64,000 nucleotides of DNA from Erodium maritimum (lineage: Eukaryota; Streptophyta; Magnoliopsida; Geraniales; Geraniaceae), in NCBI GenBank assembly GCA_963921825.1, contig OY997589.1, forward strand, positions 76,430,523 through 76,494,522, in the 5' to 3' direction. A program made the position numbers and the translations under genes. Below are positions 48,301 to 59,809 of the stretch, piece by piece (positions within the stretch are counted from its first letter, which is position 1; each line of letters begins with the position of its first letter). The notes under the pieces are model-generated. The model was not told where the DNA came from and made no database searches. It saw nothing but the letters and a program-made list of their open reading frames with translations.

Positions 48301-50689
48301 ACCGGATGAGTCTTAGTGTGCATGTAGGATGTGATTAACTAGTTTAATCGTTTTCATCTCTTGGGAAATTGTCGTGCTGGTAGAAGGGCCATGTCGAGCC
48401 TTAGGGTTGCGTGTTGTTTGAGATGCATGATGCGTGTTGTAACCGCTGTTTGAGAGTCTTAATAAGATTACTCGGTGTAGCATGTTGTGTTATGTGTGGG
48501 CAAGTGTGCCGTGTTTGATGTGATGTGAACCTTTGGTTGTGATATGATCGGGTGAGTGATAGACCGATTTGTGTGTTGTGGTGAGTTGGCTCGGTCGGTG
48601 TACCGTGGTTGAATTATGGCATTGGTATGTGTGAGACCTTCTTGATGCGTGTTCCAAGATGAGGTAATCCAGATTGATACCTACACCGAGGGAGTATGCC
48701 AGTGTAGGGAAACTAGGCCAAGGATGGCGTGATCATTACCCCGATGGTTTGTGGTCCGGGAAGGCGTATGACCGAGGTATGTGCCGGTCCGGTATGCGTG
48801 AGGCCCTGATTCTACGTGACAGGAAGACGTCCGACTGAGGGATTTCCGATCTGGGATGTTACCCCGATTCTACGTGACGGGAAGATATCGGGACCGATGC
48901 TGTGTGTTCCGATACGATATAATTGGGACGGGCTGTGATAGCCGGTGATTTCGGGAACAGTTGTATTAAAAGATGTGTTTATTTGTTGTGTGCTCTGTGC
49001 GTGCTGGTTGGCTCTGTGCGTTGTTGTTTATGTGATTGTGATCTTGTGAGAATGTTTAGTGACTCGAGATGCTGTTGTACCTGAATTCTATGTTTTGTCG
49101 TGCGAGTTTGCATGTGTGGTCAGTTGTGAGATAACTGTGAGTGTTGTCCTTTGAGAATTGTTAGGTGCTGAGTGCCAAGAGCAAAATTGAGATGAGTGTT
49201 TGTTTTCGGTTCAGTGTTGAGTTTGATTTACCGGTTGTACCCGAGTGAAGGTCATGTATTGCCTTGGGTTGATTGCTTTTTGGTGGTTAGTTATGCCTTG
49301 CTAGTATGACCTAATTGGACGGTTACTCGTGGCACTGAACTGTTGTTCATGACCTTAACTACTTTTCCTACTGAGTGAAAGCTCACCCCTTTACTTTGTT
49401 GATTTTCAGGTTTTGAGCGGGACTTGGACTAGCGGGATTCTCGGAGCTGGGAAGCTAGTGAGAGTCTTAGTTAGTGTTGTCTAGAGACGTACAATGGTTA
49501 CTATTTCTAAACTGTTTTCTTTTACCGAGCTGTTGACTCGTATGGTTATTTGGAGATTTAAACCGTTATTTGAGACCCGTTTTCGTTATTAAACTGCTCT
49601 ATTAATTTACTGTTTTAATTCACGTCTCGAGGCCGGTCAAAACCGGATTTGGGGCGTGACATGGCATGTTTGTAGAAATGCATGAGGGCACCTAATTGTG
49701 CCTATAGGTTGGGTATACTCCATAAATTTCCGTGTTATACCTATTAGCGTGTGTTGTGCTTGTATGTTTGACCAGTTGTGCGTTTGGAGTGTTGAACTTG
49801 CATGTGCATTGAATGGCTCGCGTGACTTGATAGTTGGTAATGCCTTGGTATGTTAAATGCCATAATTGATAGTCTGTTGTGATAATTGATTGAGTGTTGG
49901 TGATATATGTGGTGATGGGTGGTTAAGGTATGACCCGCCTGTTGATTCGTCATCGACGAAGCGTGCCGTGGTTCCGCGATGAGGCGGGCCCACCTTCCGA
50001 CTAGCAATCGTTAAAGTGTTGCGATTTGTTCCGCAAAGAGGTCGGCTTGCCTTTCCGATTGGCGGTCGGAAAAAGTATTGCGGGGCAGCGCCAGGCCCAG
50101 CCGGTTTGCTAGCAGAAACTGTGCAGTGTGTGTGTGTGTTGATATTGTGTGATATTGTGTGCATTTGAAACTTGATTCGTTAAGGATGTGATCTATGTTG
50201 GTTTTTTTCGATTGCGGAAAGGGTGGTAGAGGTGTTGGTGTGTTTGGCGGTTAGTTCGTGCGACAGTTTGATATCATGCGTGAACTATAACTGTTTTCTC
50301 TGAATTTCTGTTGTTGTATTCCTGGTATTTTTACTCGTATGTCGTGGTCAGTCGGGTATCCGTGGCGGTGAGCGAACTGCTCACCCCCTGCTACTTTTCT
50401 TACATGTATGGATCTTGAGTCTGACTAGGAGGACGTCTCGAAGCTTGAAGAGCTGAGGAGCGAGAATCCGAGTTTCTGGGTTGTCTAGTGGCGTACACAC
50501 TTTGTTCTAGTTAGGTTTTATTCGAATTTGAGTGTAAAACTCAGAGTGCAATTTTATTAGTTTTATTTAATACTTGAATCATGGATTTTTAAATGTTGTC
50601 TCAATTGTTTAGCCATTTTAAATTTTCTTTGTCCTTGTTTCTTTCCGTTCACGTCCCGAGTTCGGTTATACCGGATTTGGGGCGTGACG
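45341..50689 (+). mobile_element. Solo LTR 3 (gypsy-type), split by solo LTR 4
   Basis: Begins TGTAAGGACCGCTCCGGG and ends GATTTGGGGCGTGACG, with the 5-bp duplication AATCT at 45336-45340 and 50690-50694. The last base is G rather than A, a single change from the TG...CA rule. Removing the nested LTR at 46905-49661 leaves about 2.59 kb. The element sits inside a LINE. Confidence 0.88.
46905..49661 (+). mobile_element. Solo LTR 4 (gypsy-type, 2.76 kb) nested in solo LTR 3
   Basis: Begins TGTAAAGACCGCCCC and ends TTTGGGGCGTGACA, with the duplication TGGCA at 46900-46904 and 49662-49666. Internal blocks such as acgtcagcagctaggagacg (48120-48139) are shared with solo LTR 1. Frames over the GC-rich part (46934-47650) on either strand have no family match and are not called as genes. 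Confidence 0.9.
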
Positions 50690-50694
50690 AATCT

Positions 50695-51250
50695 AGCATG
50701 AAGGAGGATATGGACGAGTGTTGAGCTCTTCCAAGTTAGTATCAGTATCCTCTTTCAAATTTATGCATTCTTCTTCTAAATCAGTATCAAACAAAACTCT
50801 TTGGTTGATTTCAGCATTTAGGTTATCGAACTGTTGAATAACAATGTCATCGGCAACACATGCCTTGAGCCCCAATGATTTACAATACCTCTAGGATTTC
50901 TTACCTTTAACATCTCCTTTGATTATTTTGCTAGAGCTTGGGGGTTTCTTTCCAGAACCAAGTTTGTGGGTAGAATTCTGAAACACCTTCCCAGTCTTTG
51001 ATCTAGTAGTATAGACATAAGTCATCCCTTGTTTCTTTTTGTTCTGTCCAAAAAGGACCAAAGTGTTCTCTTCCAATGGGCTTGTGGAAGTAGAGCCCAA
51101 AAAATCATATGGAGATTTTTCTCCCAAAATTGGAAATCTAGAGACAGGAGTTGTGGTCCTAATTTGCTAGCAGTCTGAGGTGGAATAGTAATTACATTGT
51201 ATGGGGGTTGACTAGGAAACATCTGGAGTTCTCTATGGCTGTTCATTATC
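50695..51250 (-). pseudogene. 5' part of the split LINE (ORF1 or start of ORF2)
   Basis: Minus-strand frames include MNSHRELQMFPSQPPYNV (51246), then GEKSPYDFLGSTSTSPLEEN, a Lys/Ser-rich stretch with KKPPSSSKIIKGDVKGKK, and LNAEINQRVLFDTDLEEEC. The order and polarity fit the tail of LINE ORF1, but no CCHC knuckle is seen, so the assignment rests mainly on position and orientation relative to the LINE beyond the LTR. Confidence 0.5.
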
Positions 51251-51717
51251 CATTCAAACGGACCAGATCATTCGTCACAGGTAGTTTCAAGTCGAGTCAG
51301 ATAATAATCTCTATGTACTACAACTGAGTAGCCACTCGAGTGGAGATGATCCACTAATAAATTAGAGCATAAACAACGGGCCGGCCCTAAGGCTCGGCTC
51401 ACGTTTTTGCATCCCGTAAAAACGCGAGCGGCAGCCCTCGCCTCTCGTCCCGGAATCGCGGGCCGAGCTGCGTCCTGAGGCCCTCGTCCCTTGCCCGGTT
51501 CCCCTCCAATGGCGTGGCGCCACTCGTCATGCGTCAGAAAAAAAAATCCGACCGTTTGAAAACGGTCGGAAATGGTAATATTTTAAAAAAAAAATTAAAT
51601 CTACTACAATTTAAACCCTATAAATACCTCAACCCCAGCCTCATTTTTTTCACTCATCACTCACCCATTTTCCAATTTCACTCTCCCATTCCCACATTTC
51701 ACTCTCTCATTTCCAAA

Positions 51718-52908
51718 ATGTCTGACGATGAGGTTCCGACATATGAGGATATGGCAGCCCAAATGCCGACATATAAGGAGTTGGCAGCCTAAATGCGGGT
51801 AGTTGAGCGACGACTTCGGTAGAGGATTGAGAGGAGCATGCAGAGAGCAATGCCAAGGATTGAGAGGGCCGCCCGTGGGGAACCAATGCGACGAGAGATT
51901 AACAGAGGTCGTGCTGAAGCCCACGACCAATTAATGAGGTACTATTTTGTCGATCAACCCATATATGGCCCAGATATGTTTAGGCGTCGATTCCGTATGT
52001 GCAAACCACTTTTTCAACGGATTATGGACAAGGTCAAGGAACACGGCAATTACTTCTTCAGAAGGTTGACGCGGCCTCACGGTTGGGCTTATCAACGGAA
52101 CAGAAGTGCACCGCCGCGATACGGATGCTTGTGTATAGGTGCTCGGCCGATTCATTGGACGAAACTCTGCACTTTGGGGTAAGCACTATACTTGAATGTT
52201 TAGGTAAGTTTTGCAAGGCCCTCATTGAGATATTCGGCGCCGAGTACCAGCGTACACACACACCGGCTGACATGGAGCGCTTACTCCAAGAAGGGTACAA
52301 CCGAGGGTTTCCCGGAATGACGGGGAATCTTGACTACATGCATTGGGAGTGGAAGAATTGCTCAACCGAAGACCAGGGAGCCAATGGACGGGGAAGTCAC
52401 CACGGGGACAAGACGGTTATGCTTGAATCTGTAGCGTCCCGTGATTTATGGATTTGGCATGCATTTTCGGGATGGCTGGCTCGAACAACGACATCAATGT
52501 CCTCAACAACATCCACTTATTCCAAGACGCTTACTACGACCGTGAGCTGGGAGTGGAGTACTATATCAAAGGTCATCGGTACGACCGACCTTATTACTTG
52601 GTGGACGGCATTTACCCAACATGGGCACGATTCATGAAGACTATTCGGCATCCCTACGATCCCAAAGAGAAGTTGTTTGCTAAATGCCAAAAAGGTGCTC
52701 GGAAAGATATTGAAAGGGCTTTTGGAGTACTTCAATCAAGGTGGCACATCATTTCCCGTCCCGCTCGTACCTGGAGCAAACGCACTTTGGTTGATATCAT
52801 GCACACTTGCATCATTCTACACAACATGATTTTAGAGGATGAGCGCGACCGGTACGAGTATGGGGATGAGGAGTTGTTGTTCAAGCAACCTCCAGAAATG
52901 CCAAATTA
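51718..52908 (+). pseudogene. Harbinger transposase pseudogene (copy A)
   Basis: Start MSDDEVPTYEDMAAQ at 51718. A 30-bp tandem duplication creates the stop TAA at 51790-51792. The following blocks are well kept: LMRYYFVDQPIYGPDMFRRR (51931-51990), QKCTAAIRMLVYRCSADSLD (after a shift, about 52102), YNRGFPGMTGNLDYMHWEWK (52297-52356) with the first catalytic Asp, LESVASRDLWIWHAF, then FGMAGSNNDINVL (after a second shift, 52466-52505) with the second Asp, YYLVDGIYPTWARFMKTI, and RKDIERAFGVLQSRWHI (52701-52751) with the Glu. It ends QPPEMPN at 52908. One stop and two shifts inactivate it, yet all three catalytic residues remain, so decay is recent relative to copy 1. Confidence 0.92.
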
Positions 52909-53390
52909 GACACCACCAGAACGATGACACCGAGGAGGGCCATTGGAATACCAGCAACTCGTGGATTGTCAACATAGTGTCACAAGTCATTAGACCCACA
53001 TGCAACTACAAAATGATCTTATGGAGCACTTATGGGGTCTATATGGAGTTGGTTTCCATGACGACGAGTAGTCGTTTGTACTCTTGGAGCTGGTTTTTGG
53101 GTTGTATTAAAAGGGGATGAATAGAAGTTCAAGTTCATTTCTATTCGTGTTAAATTTATTTCTTATTTTTTTGATTGTCATTATTATTATTTTCACATTT
53201 ATTTATATTTTATATAATTTAAACGATTTCTGATAAAAAATTAAATAAAACAACAAAATATCAATTAATTAACAACTCAGCATCCACTAAAACTGTGAGC
53301 CTCTCATTGCAAAACACCCACTATTCTGAGTCCCAAGTCCCACGATTTTGTCCAGTCATAATAAGGAACTCAGGACTTCGGACTCACTAA

Positions 53391-54296
53391 GAGCATGTAC
53401 AACAGAAAGGACCTTGGTGAGGTCCTGAGAGTGCAGAACTTGTGCTGACTGAACAAAAGTGAGGTCCTGGGAGTGCAGAATAGTGGGTATTTTGCAACAG
53501 AAAGGACATCTGAGGTTCTGGGAGTGCAGAATAGTGCTGACTGGATTATTAATTGATATTTTTCTGTTTTATTTAATTCTTTATAAGAAACCGTTTAAAT
53601 TATATAAACAAATGTGAAAAAAATAATTAATGACAATAAAAAATAATAAATAAATTTAACAGGAATAAAAATGAACTTTTTTATAATGGAAAAGAAATCA
53701 ATAAAATATGTGTATGGAATAATATGGTCAACTATGTAGTATTCATAGTAGTTGCTATAACGAAAAATCTTTGAGTCGGACCGGATATAAATACACACAA
53801 AAACGATAATATGGTCAAATATATATTACATAAAAATGTTATTTTATTTGAAATATCATCCAACACTAAATTATATAATATATAATCGATTAAAAAGAAG
53901 ATTTGATTTTAAATTTCAATATGCATTTCACTCCAAAATTAAAAGTATATCATAATGATTATAATGAAACATAATAACAAAAGCTCATCTAGCTCAATGG
54001 TAGAGCACAAGGCTTTAAGCCTTGAGGTTGGGGGTTCGAATCCCACAATTGACAAAAATTTTGTTCAAAAAAAAGTCAGCGTGGTGGGAAGCCAGGTGTC
54101 GGCCCAAGAGAGGCCCATCGTGGCCAAGGAGTGAGGGCCGGCCCGCGATCGAGGAGCGCATGCTGAGGAGCGAGGAGCGAGCCCAATAATTCAGGGGCGC
54201 GGACCGCGAAAAAGGAAGCCCACAACGGAGCGGGCCTCGGCCCTCGGACTGGACGCGCGCGGATCAGGGAGCGGGCTCGTTCCGCTGTGCATGCTC
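53391..54296 (-). mobile_element. Non-autonomous Harbinger (copy B) nested in copy A
   Basis: TAA duplications stand at 53388-53390 and 54297-54299. The left terminus is GAGCATGTACAACAGAAAGG; the right, reversed, is GAGCATGCACAGCGGAAC. The left 300 bp are an inverted relative of the 3' tail of copy A (53120-53387), so B lies in minus orientation. It has no transposase, is 906 bp long, and contains a tRNA-like sequence. Confidence 0.88.
53983..54053 (+). tRNA. tRNA-like sequence with UUA anticodon (probable pseudogene)
   Basis: A cloverleaf can be drawn with D-stem GCTC/GAGC, anticodon stem CAAGG/CCTTG and seven-base loop CTTTAAG (anticodon TTA, which would read UAA stop codons). The T-stem GGGGG/CCCAC has one mismatch and the loop is TTCGAAT. 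Polymerase III A and B boxes (tagctcaatgg, ggttcgaatcc) are intact. The acceptor stem GCTCATC/AATTGAC pairs poorly, so a functional tRNA is unlikely. The body resembles plant tRNA-Lys. Confidence 0.5.
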
Positions 54297-54325
54297 TAAG
54301 GGTCTTTCCATTGTACATGCTCTTA

Positions 54326-54501
54326 CCCTGTTCCTTGGAGTAACCGGGTATGTTGTTATAAGGCTAGTGTCTAATACCCACAGATCATGACTCAAGTCTC
54401 ACCCTTCCATTTCGTTCTTCTTTCGTTATTTAATTATTCTCTGGTTGTCTTGTTATCATATGCTTAAAATAACATATATATTTTAGAAATAACATAGATT
54501 T
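54326..54501. other. Pre-insertion sequence left of the copia element, possible SINE
   Basis: The text ggagtaaccgggtatgttg followed 55 bp later by catgactcaagtctcacc loosely resembles the internal promoter of a tRNA-derived SINE. It continues beyond the copia element at 60057. Confidence 0.25.
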
Positions 54502-54769
54502 TGTTATAAAAGTAAGAACGATACTTGTGAATGGAAGAACGAAAAGTAGAGAGAACAAGAGAATATGGAGATAGTAGAAAATAGAATATTATTGATCACT
54601 TCATCCTTTACAATGACCTTTATTTATAGGCTCATAATCATAGAGGCATAACCTTAATGAACTACATAAATAATAGAATTCAATATACAAAAGTCCTGTA
54701 ACTCCCACAAAAGTCTTGTAACTCCTATCTAGAATATTCCATGTGGTCATCCAACAAATATTCATAACA
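54502..54769 (-). repeat. copia LTR, left (3' LTR of the element)
   Basis: This 268-bp repeat differs from its partner by a duplicated aaaagtcttgtaactcc word, a 7-bp insertion and several substitutions. Confidence 0.95.
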
Positions 54770-54993
54770 CTCCCCCTTTGGATGACATGTACAAATATTA
54801 TTATGCCTCGTTAAAACCTTTATAGGAAAAACCCAATGGGAAAAATACTAGAAGGAAAAAGAGTACATAATTTGTACAATACGTATAGTAGTTACCTCAT
54901 TAAAAACCTTGTTAGGAAAACCCATTGGGATAAAACCTAAAGCAAGGGAAAAAGAGTGTAACACGTATTTCTCCCCCTGATTACAACATCTCC

Positions 54994-57900
54994 TCATAAA
55001 TCACGGAGTTTTCTCATGCCGATCTTGTAGACCAACTTTTCAAAGGAAGCTGTAGGAAGCGCTTTAGTGAACAAATCTACAAGATTGTCACAAGAACGAA
55101 TTTGACAAACATCGATATCTCCCTTTTTCTGAAGTTCATGAGTAAAGAAGAACTTAGGAGAAATGTGTTTCGTTCTATCTCCTTTGTTGTAGCCTCCTTT
55201 GATCTGAGCTATACAAGCTGTGTTATCTTCGTATAGGACAGTTGGACTTCCTTTATTTATTGAAAGATCGCATGATTCTCGGATATGATGGATCAAGGAC
55301 CTTAGCCACATACATTCACGACTTGTTTCATGAAGAGCTATCAATTTAGCGTGATTTGAAGAAGTGGCTGTAAGTGTCTGTTTTGTTGAGCGCCAAGATA
55401 TAGCGGTGTCACCATATGTAAATACATACCCAGTTTTTGACCGCGCTTTATGGGGATCAGATAAATATCCGGCATCAGCATATCCAATCAATTCAGACTT
55501 CGAGTCTTTTGAATAAAATAACCTCATATCTAATGTTCCTCGAAGATATCTAAAAATTTGTTTAACACCAGTCTAGTGTCTTCGAGTCGGAGAGGAACTA
55601 AATCTTGCTAGCAAATTAACAGAAAATGCTATATCAGGACGGGTGCAATTAGCAAGATACATTAGTGCCCCAATGTCACTAAGATATGGTACTTCTGGAC
55701 CAATGAGTTCTTTTCCTTCTTCTCGAGGGCGAAATGAATCCTTTTTCACATCAAGTGATCGAACAACCATGGGGGAACTCAAAGGATGTGAATTATCCAC
55801 ATTGAATCTCTTAAGAATCTTCTCAATGTATGATGATTGGTGAACAAAAATCCCCTTCGACAAATGTTCAATCTGAAGGCCGAGACAAAATTTTGTTTTT
55901 CCCTAGTCTTTCATTTCGAATTCACTTTTCAAGTATTCCATCGTCTCTACAAGTTCATCATGTGTTTCAATGATGTTCACATCATCAACATAGACCGCGA
56001 TGATGGAAAATCCGGTTTTCGTCTGTTTAATAAAAACACATGGACATATTTTATTGTTGATGTATCCTTCTTTCAAAAGGTATTCACTTAGACGATTATA
56101 GCACATTCGACCAGATTGTTTTAGCCCTTACAAAGATCTTTGGGGCTTTATTGAGTACATTTCTTGAGGTTTTGAGATGCATGCTTCAGGCATTTGTAAT
56201 CATTCAAGGACTTTTATGTAAATGTCATTATCAAGTGACCCATACTAAGTAAGTAAAATAAAATAAATAAATAAAACAAAATAAATAAATAAAAAGAAGT
56301 AAAATCTGAGTATGATGCATCCATAACCGGTTGATATGTCTCTTCATAATCAATTCATGGCCGTTGTGAAAATCTTTGTGCGACGAGTCGAGGTTTGTAT
56401 CTTACGGCCTTGTTTTTATCATTTCTTTTGCGCACAAATACACATTTATATCCTATGGGTTTTACATATTCACGTGTCTGGACTACATGTCCGAATACTT
56501 GGCGTTTATTGAGTGAATTCAATTATGTCTCAATGACATTTTTCCATTCCGGCCAATCATTTTTCGTCGGTATTCAATGACCGATCTTGGTTCATGATCC
56601 TAGTTTTCTTATGAAATATCTAATGCAAATGCATGTGCAAATATATCATCCACAATAACTTCTTTTCTATTCCATCTTTCACCTTGAGTGACATAGTTAA
56701 TCGAGATCTCTTTATTGTCATCTTTTTCAGGTGTTTAATCATCTTTTGAAGACGTCTCTTCATTTATCACATTTTCTTGTTCTTCTGGAATTCTGATATC
56801 ATTTGATGTACCAACTTGCTGAACTTGTTCCTTTCTTTTTCTTGGGTTTTTATCTTTGGATCCAATAGGTCTACCACGCTTCTTGCGTGCTTTAGACTCA
56901 TTTGCTAGCGCTAGCATATTTCCTATTTCTTCATCAGCAAGAGTAATTCTACAAGGAACATTAGCAACTGGTATCTGTGATTTTATCACAGTCTTAACAT
57001 CCGTAAATGCATCAGGCAATGTATTTTCAACCTTTTGTAAGTGGATAATTTTCTGAACTTCTAGTTCATATTGATTCGTACGAGGATAAAAATGAGACAA
57101 TGTCAATGCATTCCATGAAATTTCTCGTCTGTCTTTTTTAGACGTTTCTTTATCTCCCCATAATGCAGGGAAATTGTCTCATCAAATTGACAGTCGGCAA
57201 ATCGTGCCGTAAACATATCACATGTCATGAATTCCAATATCTATGTGAATTCTTTCTAAAAATGTTGGACATTCAGTCTCAACTTTCATTGGAGATGATC
57301 TTGTAATAAGTTTTTCTTAAAAACAAGCCACACATGGGTAATCTTTTGACAAAAATGACAATTTTACTCTTCAGGGTACGTCCATGTGAACTTTCTATGT
57401 TTCTTCGCATCATTGTGGAACCCGGGTGGCCTACATGATCATGCCATATCATAAAATTTGATGGGTCCATTGGTTTTTGGTTAATCACCATATTGGATTC
57501 AATTGGATTAATGAAAGTATAGTATAATCCAGATTTATATGAAGGGAGTTTTTCCATAATTTCTTTTCTCCCCGAGACCATGGACGTGATGTGTACATAT
57601 TCAACGTCATTTTCATTAGTTGTCTCAATGTGATAACCATTTCGGCGAATATCCTTGAAACTTAACAAGTTACTTTTTCATCTAGTTGAAACCATTGCAT
57701 CATTGATAATAAAATGTGTACCATTTAGTAACATTACATTGGCTCTTTTGGAGCCTTCAATAAGATCCGATTTACCAGATATTTCCCGTTGCTTTTAACA
57801 TAATTAGGGACACTTTTGTCAATAGTTTGTCATAAGACAAATAAAATTATAAACAAGACACTCCAAATATTTCATTTTTGCAATAATAAGGTAGCTCTTC

Positions 57901-58070
57901 CGGAGCCCTCTATTATTTTTGCAGCACCCGTATGCCTTGATGTTGTAGCACTATCAACAACACACATATCTTTATCATTTCTGTAATTAGATAAATCACT
58001 TCTGGGATCCATATCCTTTAATATGAGAAAACTAATATATTGGTTTACATACTACAAAAGGGATAAGTTA
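54994..58070 (-). pseudogene. copia pol pseudogene
   Basis: Minus strand, in order: protease motif CVVDSATT (about 57970-57947), pre-integrase MIWHDHVGHPGSTMMRRNIE with its His pair (57455-57396), then FLERIHIDIG (about 57265-57235) running straight into MFTARFADCQFDE (57215-57177). The intervening integrase core with most of its DDE triad is therefore gone. The linker follows with RKKRGRPIGSKDKNPRKRK (about 56893-56837), RT active site AVYVDDVNIIETHDEL (about 55993-55946), the IGALMYLANCTRPDIAFSVN block (about 55685-55620), and a nearly intact RNase H with GYADAGYLSDPHKARSKTGY and YEDNTACIAQIKGG (55527-54994). Stops and shifts occur in the RT N-terminal half, where an AAATA-type simple repeat (56250-56300) has also grown. 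Confidence 0.9.
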
Positions 58071-58439
58071 AAGACATTCGATTAGATCTTCAGAATCTAA
58101 GTCATCAATAAAGTTTCTCTCTACCCTTTCTTATTTTCCTTCCATCAAATCTTTAATCATACTTCAGGTACGCAATCAACTACATTTACAAAATAGCTTC
58201 CATCACGTTCATGAGTTTTCATTTGATGGGCCATATTCTTTCTTGCGCCTTTCATACTCGTTCCACTTCTGGTGCTACATTATGTTTCATGGAATTGAAA
58301 ATTATTTGGCTCATAACTATGACCACGACCGCGACCACGTCTGGGGCATTGGTCTTGTTTGGGTATCGATCTAACCATATCCCATCACATTCACTTCAAG
58401 GAATGTAGTGATGCCAACAGGGCGAGCTTGATTGTTTTC

Positions 58440-59800
58440 AACAATAATTCATTATTTCAAAAATAAATATATTAAGTCTGATTCTTTTGATATTCTCGGT
58501 AATGCTAATTTAGGAACATACTAGATGAAAGAAATGTAGAGGAAAACATTTTCATCGATTACAAATAATATGATGACGTGTGAAAATATTTTCTTTTATC
58601 TATCTTGCAAGGATCATCAATTTAGAACTTTGGGTTTTTATGTAAGCTTCAGGTCACATTTTTTTTCCAGTAATTGCTTGTATCTTGTTTACTTGGATAA
58701 TTGGTCCAATAAAATTGTTTCTTGACAATTATAGAACTTCATGTTCACAATATCATGACTTGTGTAAACTTCAGGTTACACATCGAATTTGTATAATGTT
58801 CACACAAATATGAATAAGTATATATTATGATTTACACAATGAACAAGCTCGTGGGGTGTATAAATATAGATTTTAGATATGTATATAACCACACACCGAG
58901 AAAGCTCGTGGGGGTATTCGTAGTAAATAAAAATAACTATATATAAAATTTTAGGCTTCAAGCCATGGACACAAGTTACAAGCTTCAGGCTTAAGTTTGA
59001 AATTTATATTTTGAACCAAAACTCCAGGTTTTGTCATCATTAGGTACATGTGAACTTCGGGTCACTCTAATTTCTTCAGGTTATAAGACACACGATCTTT
59101 AATCAAAACTTCAGGTTCCGTAAATCTTTTCTCGTTAATATTTGAACTTCGGGTTCAAAATGGTTCGACATTGTAAAACTATAAAATCAATATAATCAAC
59201 TAAGTAAAAATATAAGTAAAGAACGTGTCATTAGTTACATGAATCATCAACTATAATACTCTTATTCATATATGGGAGAGAATACACAACCATTTGTTGT
59301 ACCATGTATTTGGAACTTCTGGTCCAACATACATCAAGTCAATGGTATTATGTATTTGAAAATTCTGATCCAACATATCATCATATTTGTAAACTTCAGG
59401 CTACAAATATACAACCTCATAAATTTATTCACAAGATGACCATGCGACGAGAGAACACATGGAGTAGCTAAACTACTCATGTAACCGTATCGTGAATTTT
59501 TTTTCAAGCTTCACGCTTTTAAGCCAAGTTGCATGTTATAAGAAAAACGGTTCGTATCTTGGAACTTCAGGTTCAAATGATTCGATTTCAACAAATCTCA
59601 TATTCGAGTATCAAATAAAAACAAAACACAAGTATATAATAAACATCAAGTTTCTGATGTGAAAGATCTAATGTATATTGGCAATCACAGAGCATACTTA
59701 TCGAAAAACGTAAATAAACTTATATAAATAAGCATGAATCAAATTAAATTAATTCACGATAATAGGAAACTTTGATACCTGGATAATAGAGCGATTCGTG
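58440..59800 (-). other. copia leader and gag region, AT-rich, no open frame
   Basis: The word cttcaggt or a close variant recurs more than eight times on the plus strand (for example about 58650, 58770, 59080 and 59395). No CCHC knuckle or gag frame was recovered. The right part, from 59310, is the source of the match at 22306-22850. Confidence 0.6.
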
Positions 59801-59809
59801 CTGATAACG

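Larger units (their letters stand above)
41309..51300 (-). mobile_element. LINE (L1-type), interrupted by nested solo LTRs
   Basis: A minus-strand LINE. Its 3' tail appears as a T-run at 41309-41320 on the plus strand, after which come, leftmost first, the C-terminal zinc-binding tail, the RT and the region before the RT. Solo LTR 3 (45341-50689) cuts it, and ORF1 or early ORF2 sequence resumes at 50695-51250. The left (3') end is approximate; the right (5') end probably stops just before the Harbinger at 51365. Confidence 0.8.
51365..54322 (+). mobile_element. PIF/Harbinger transposon (copy A), host to a nested copy
   Basis: TTA duplications flank it at 51362-51364 and 54323-54325. The left terminus is GAGCATAAACAACGGGCC; the right terminus, reversed, is GAGCATGTACAATGGAAAG. 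The right end is separated from the body by copy B (53391-54296). Without B and one TAA the element is about 2.05 kb, a normal size for a transposase-only Harbinger. Confidence 0.88.

Noticed and set aside
53388..53390. Right end of Harbinger copy A placed at 53387
   Set aside because: The sequence there lacks the terminal repeat; the missing 23 bp are found at 54300-54322, beyond the nested copy B.
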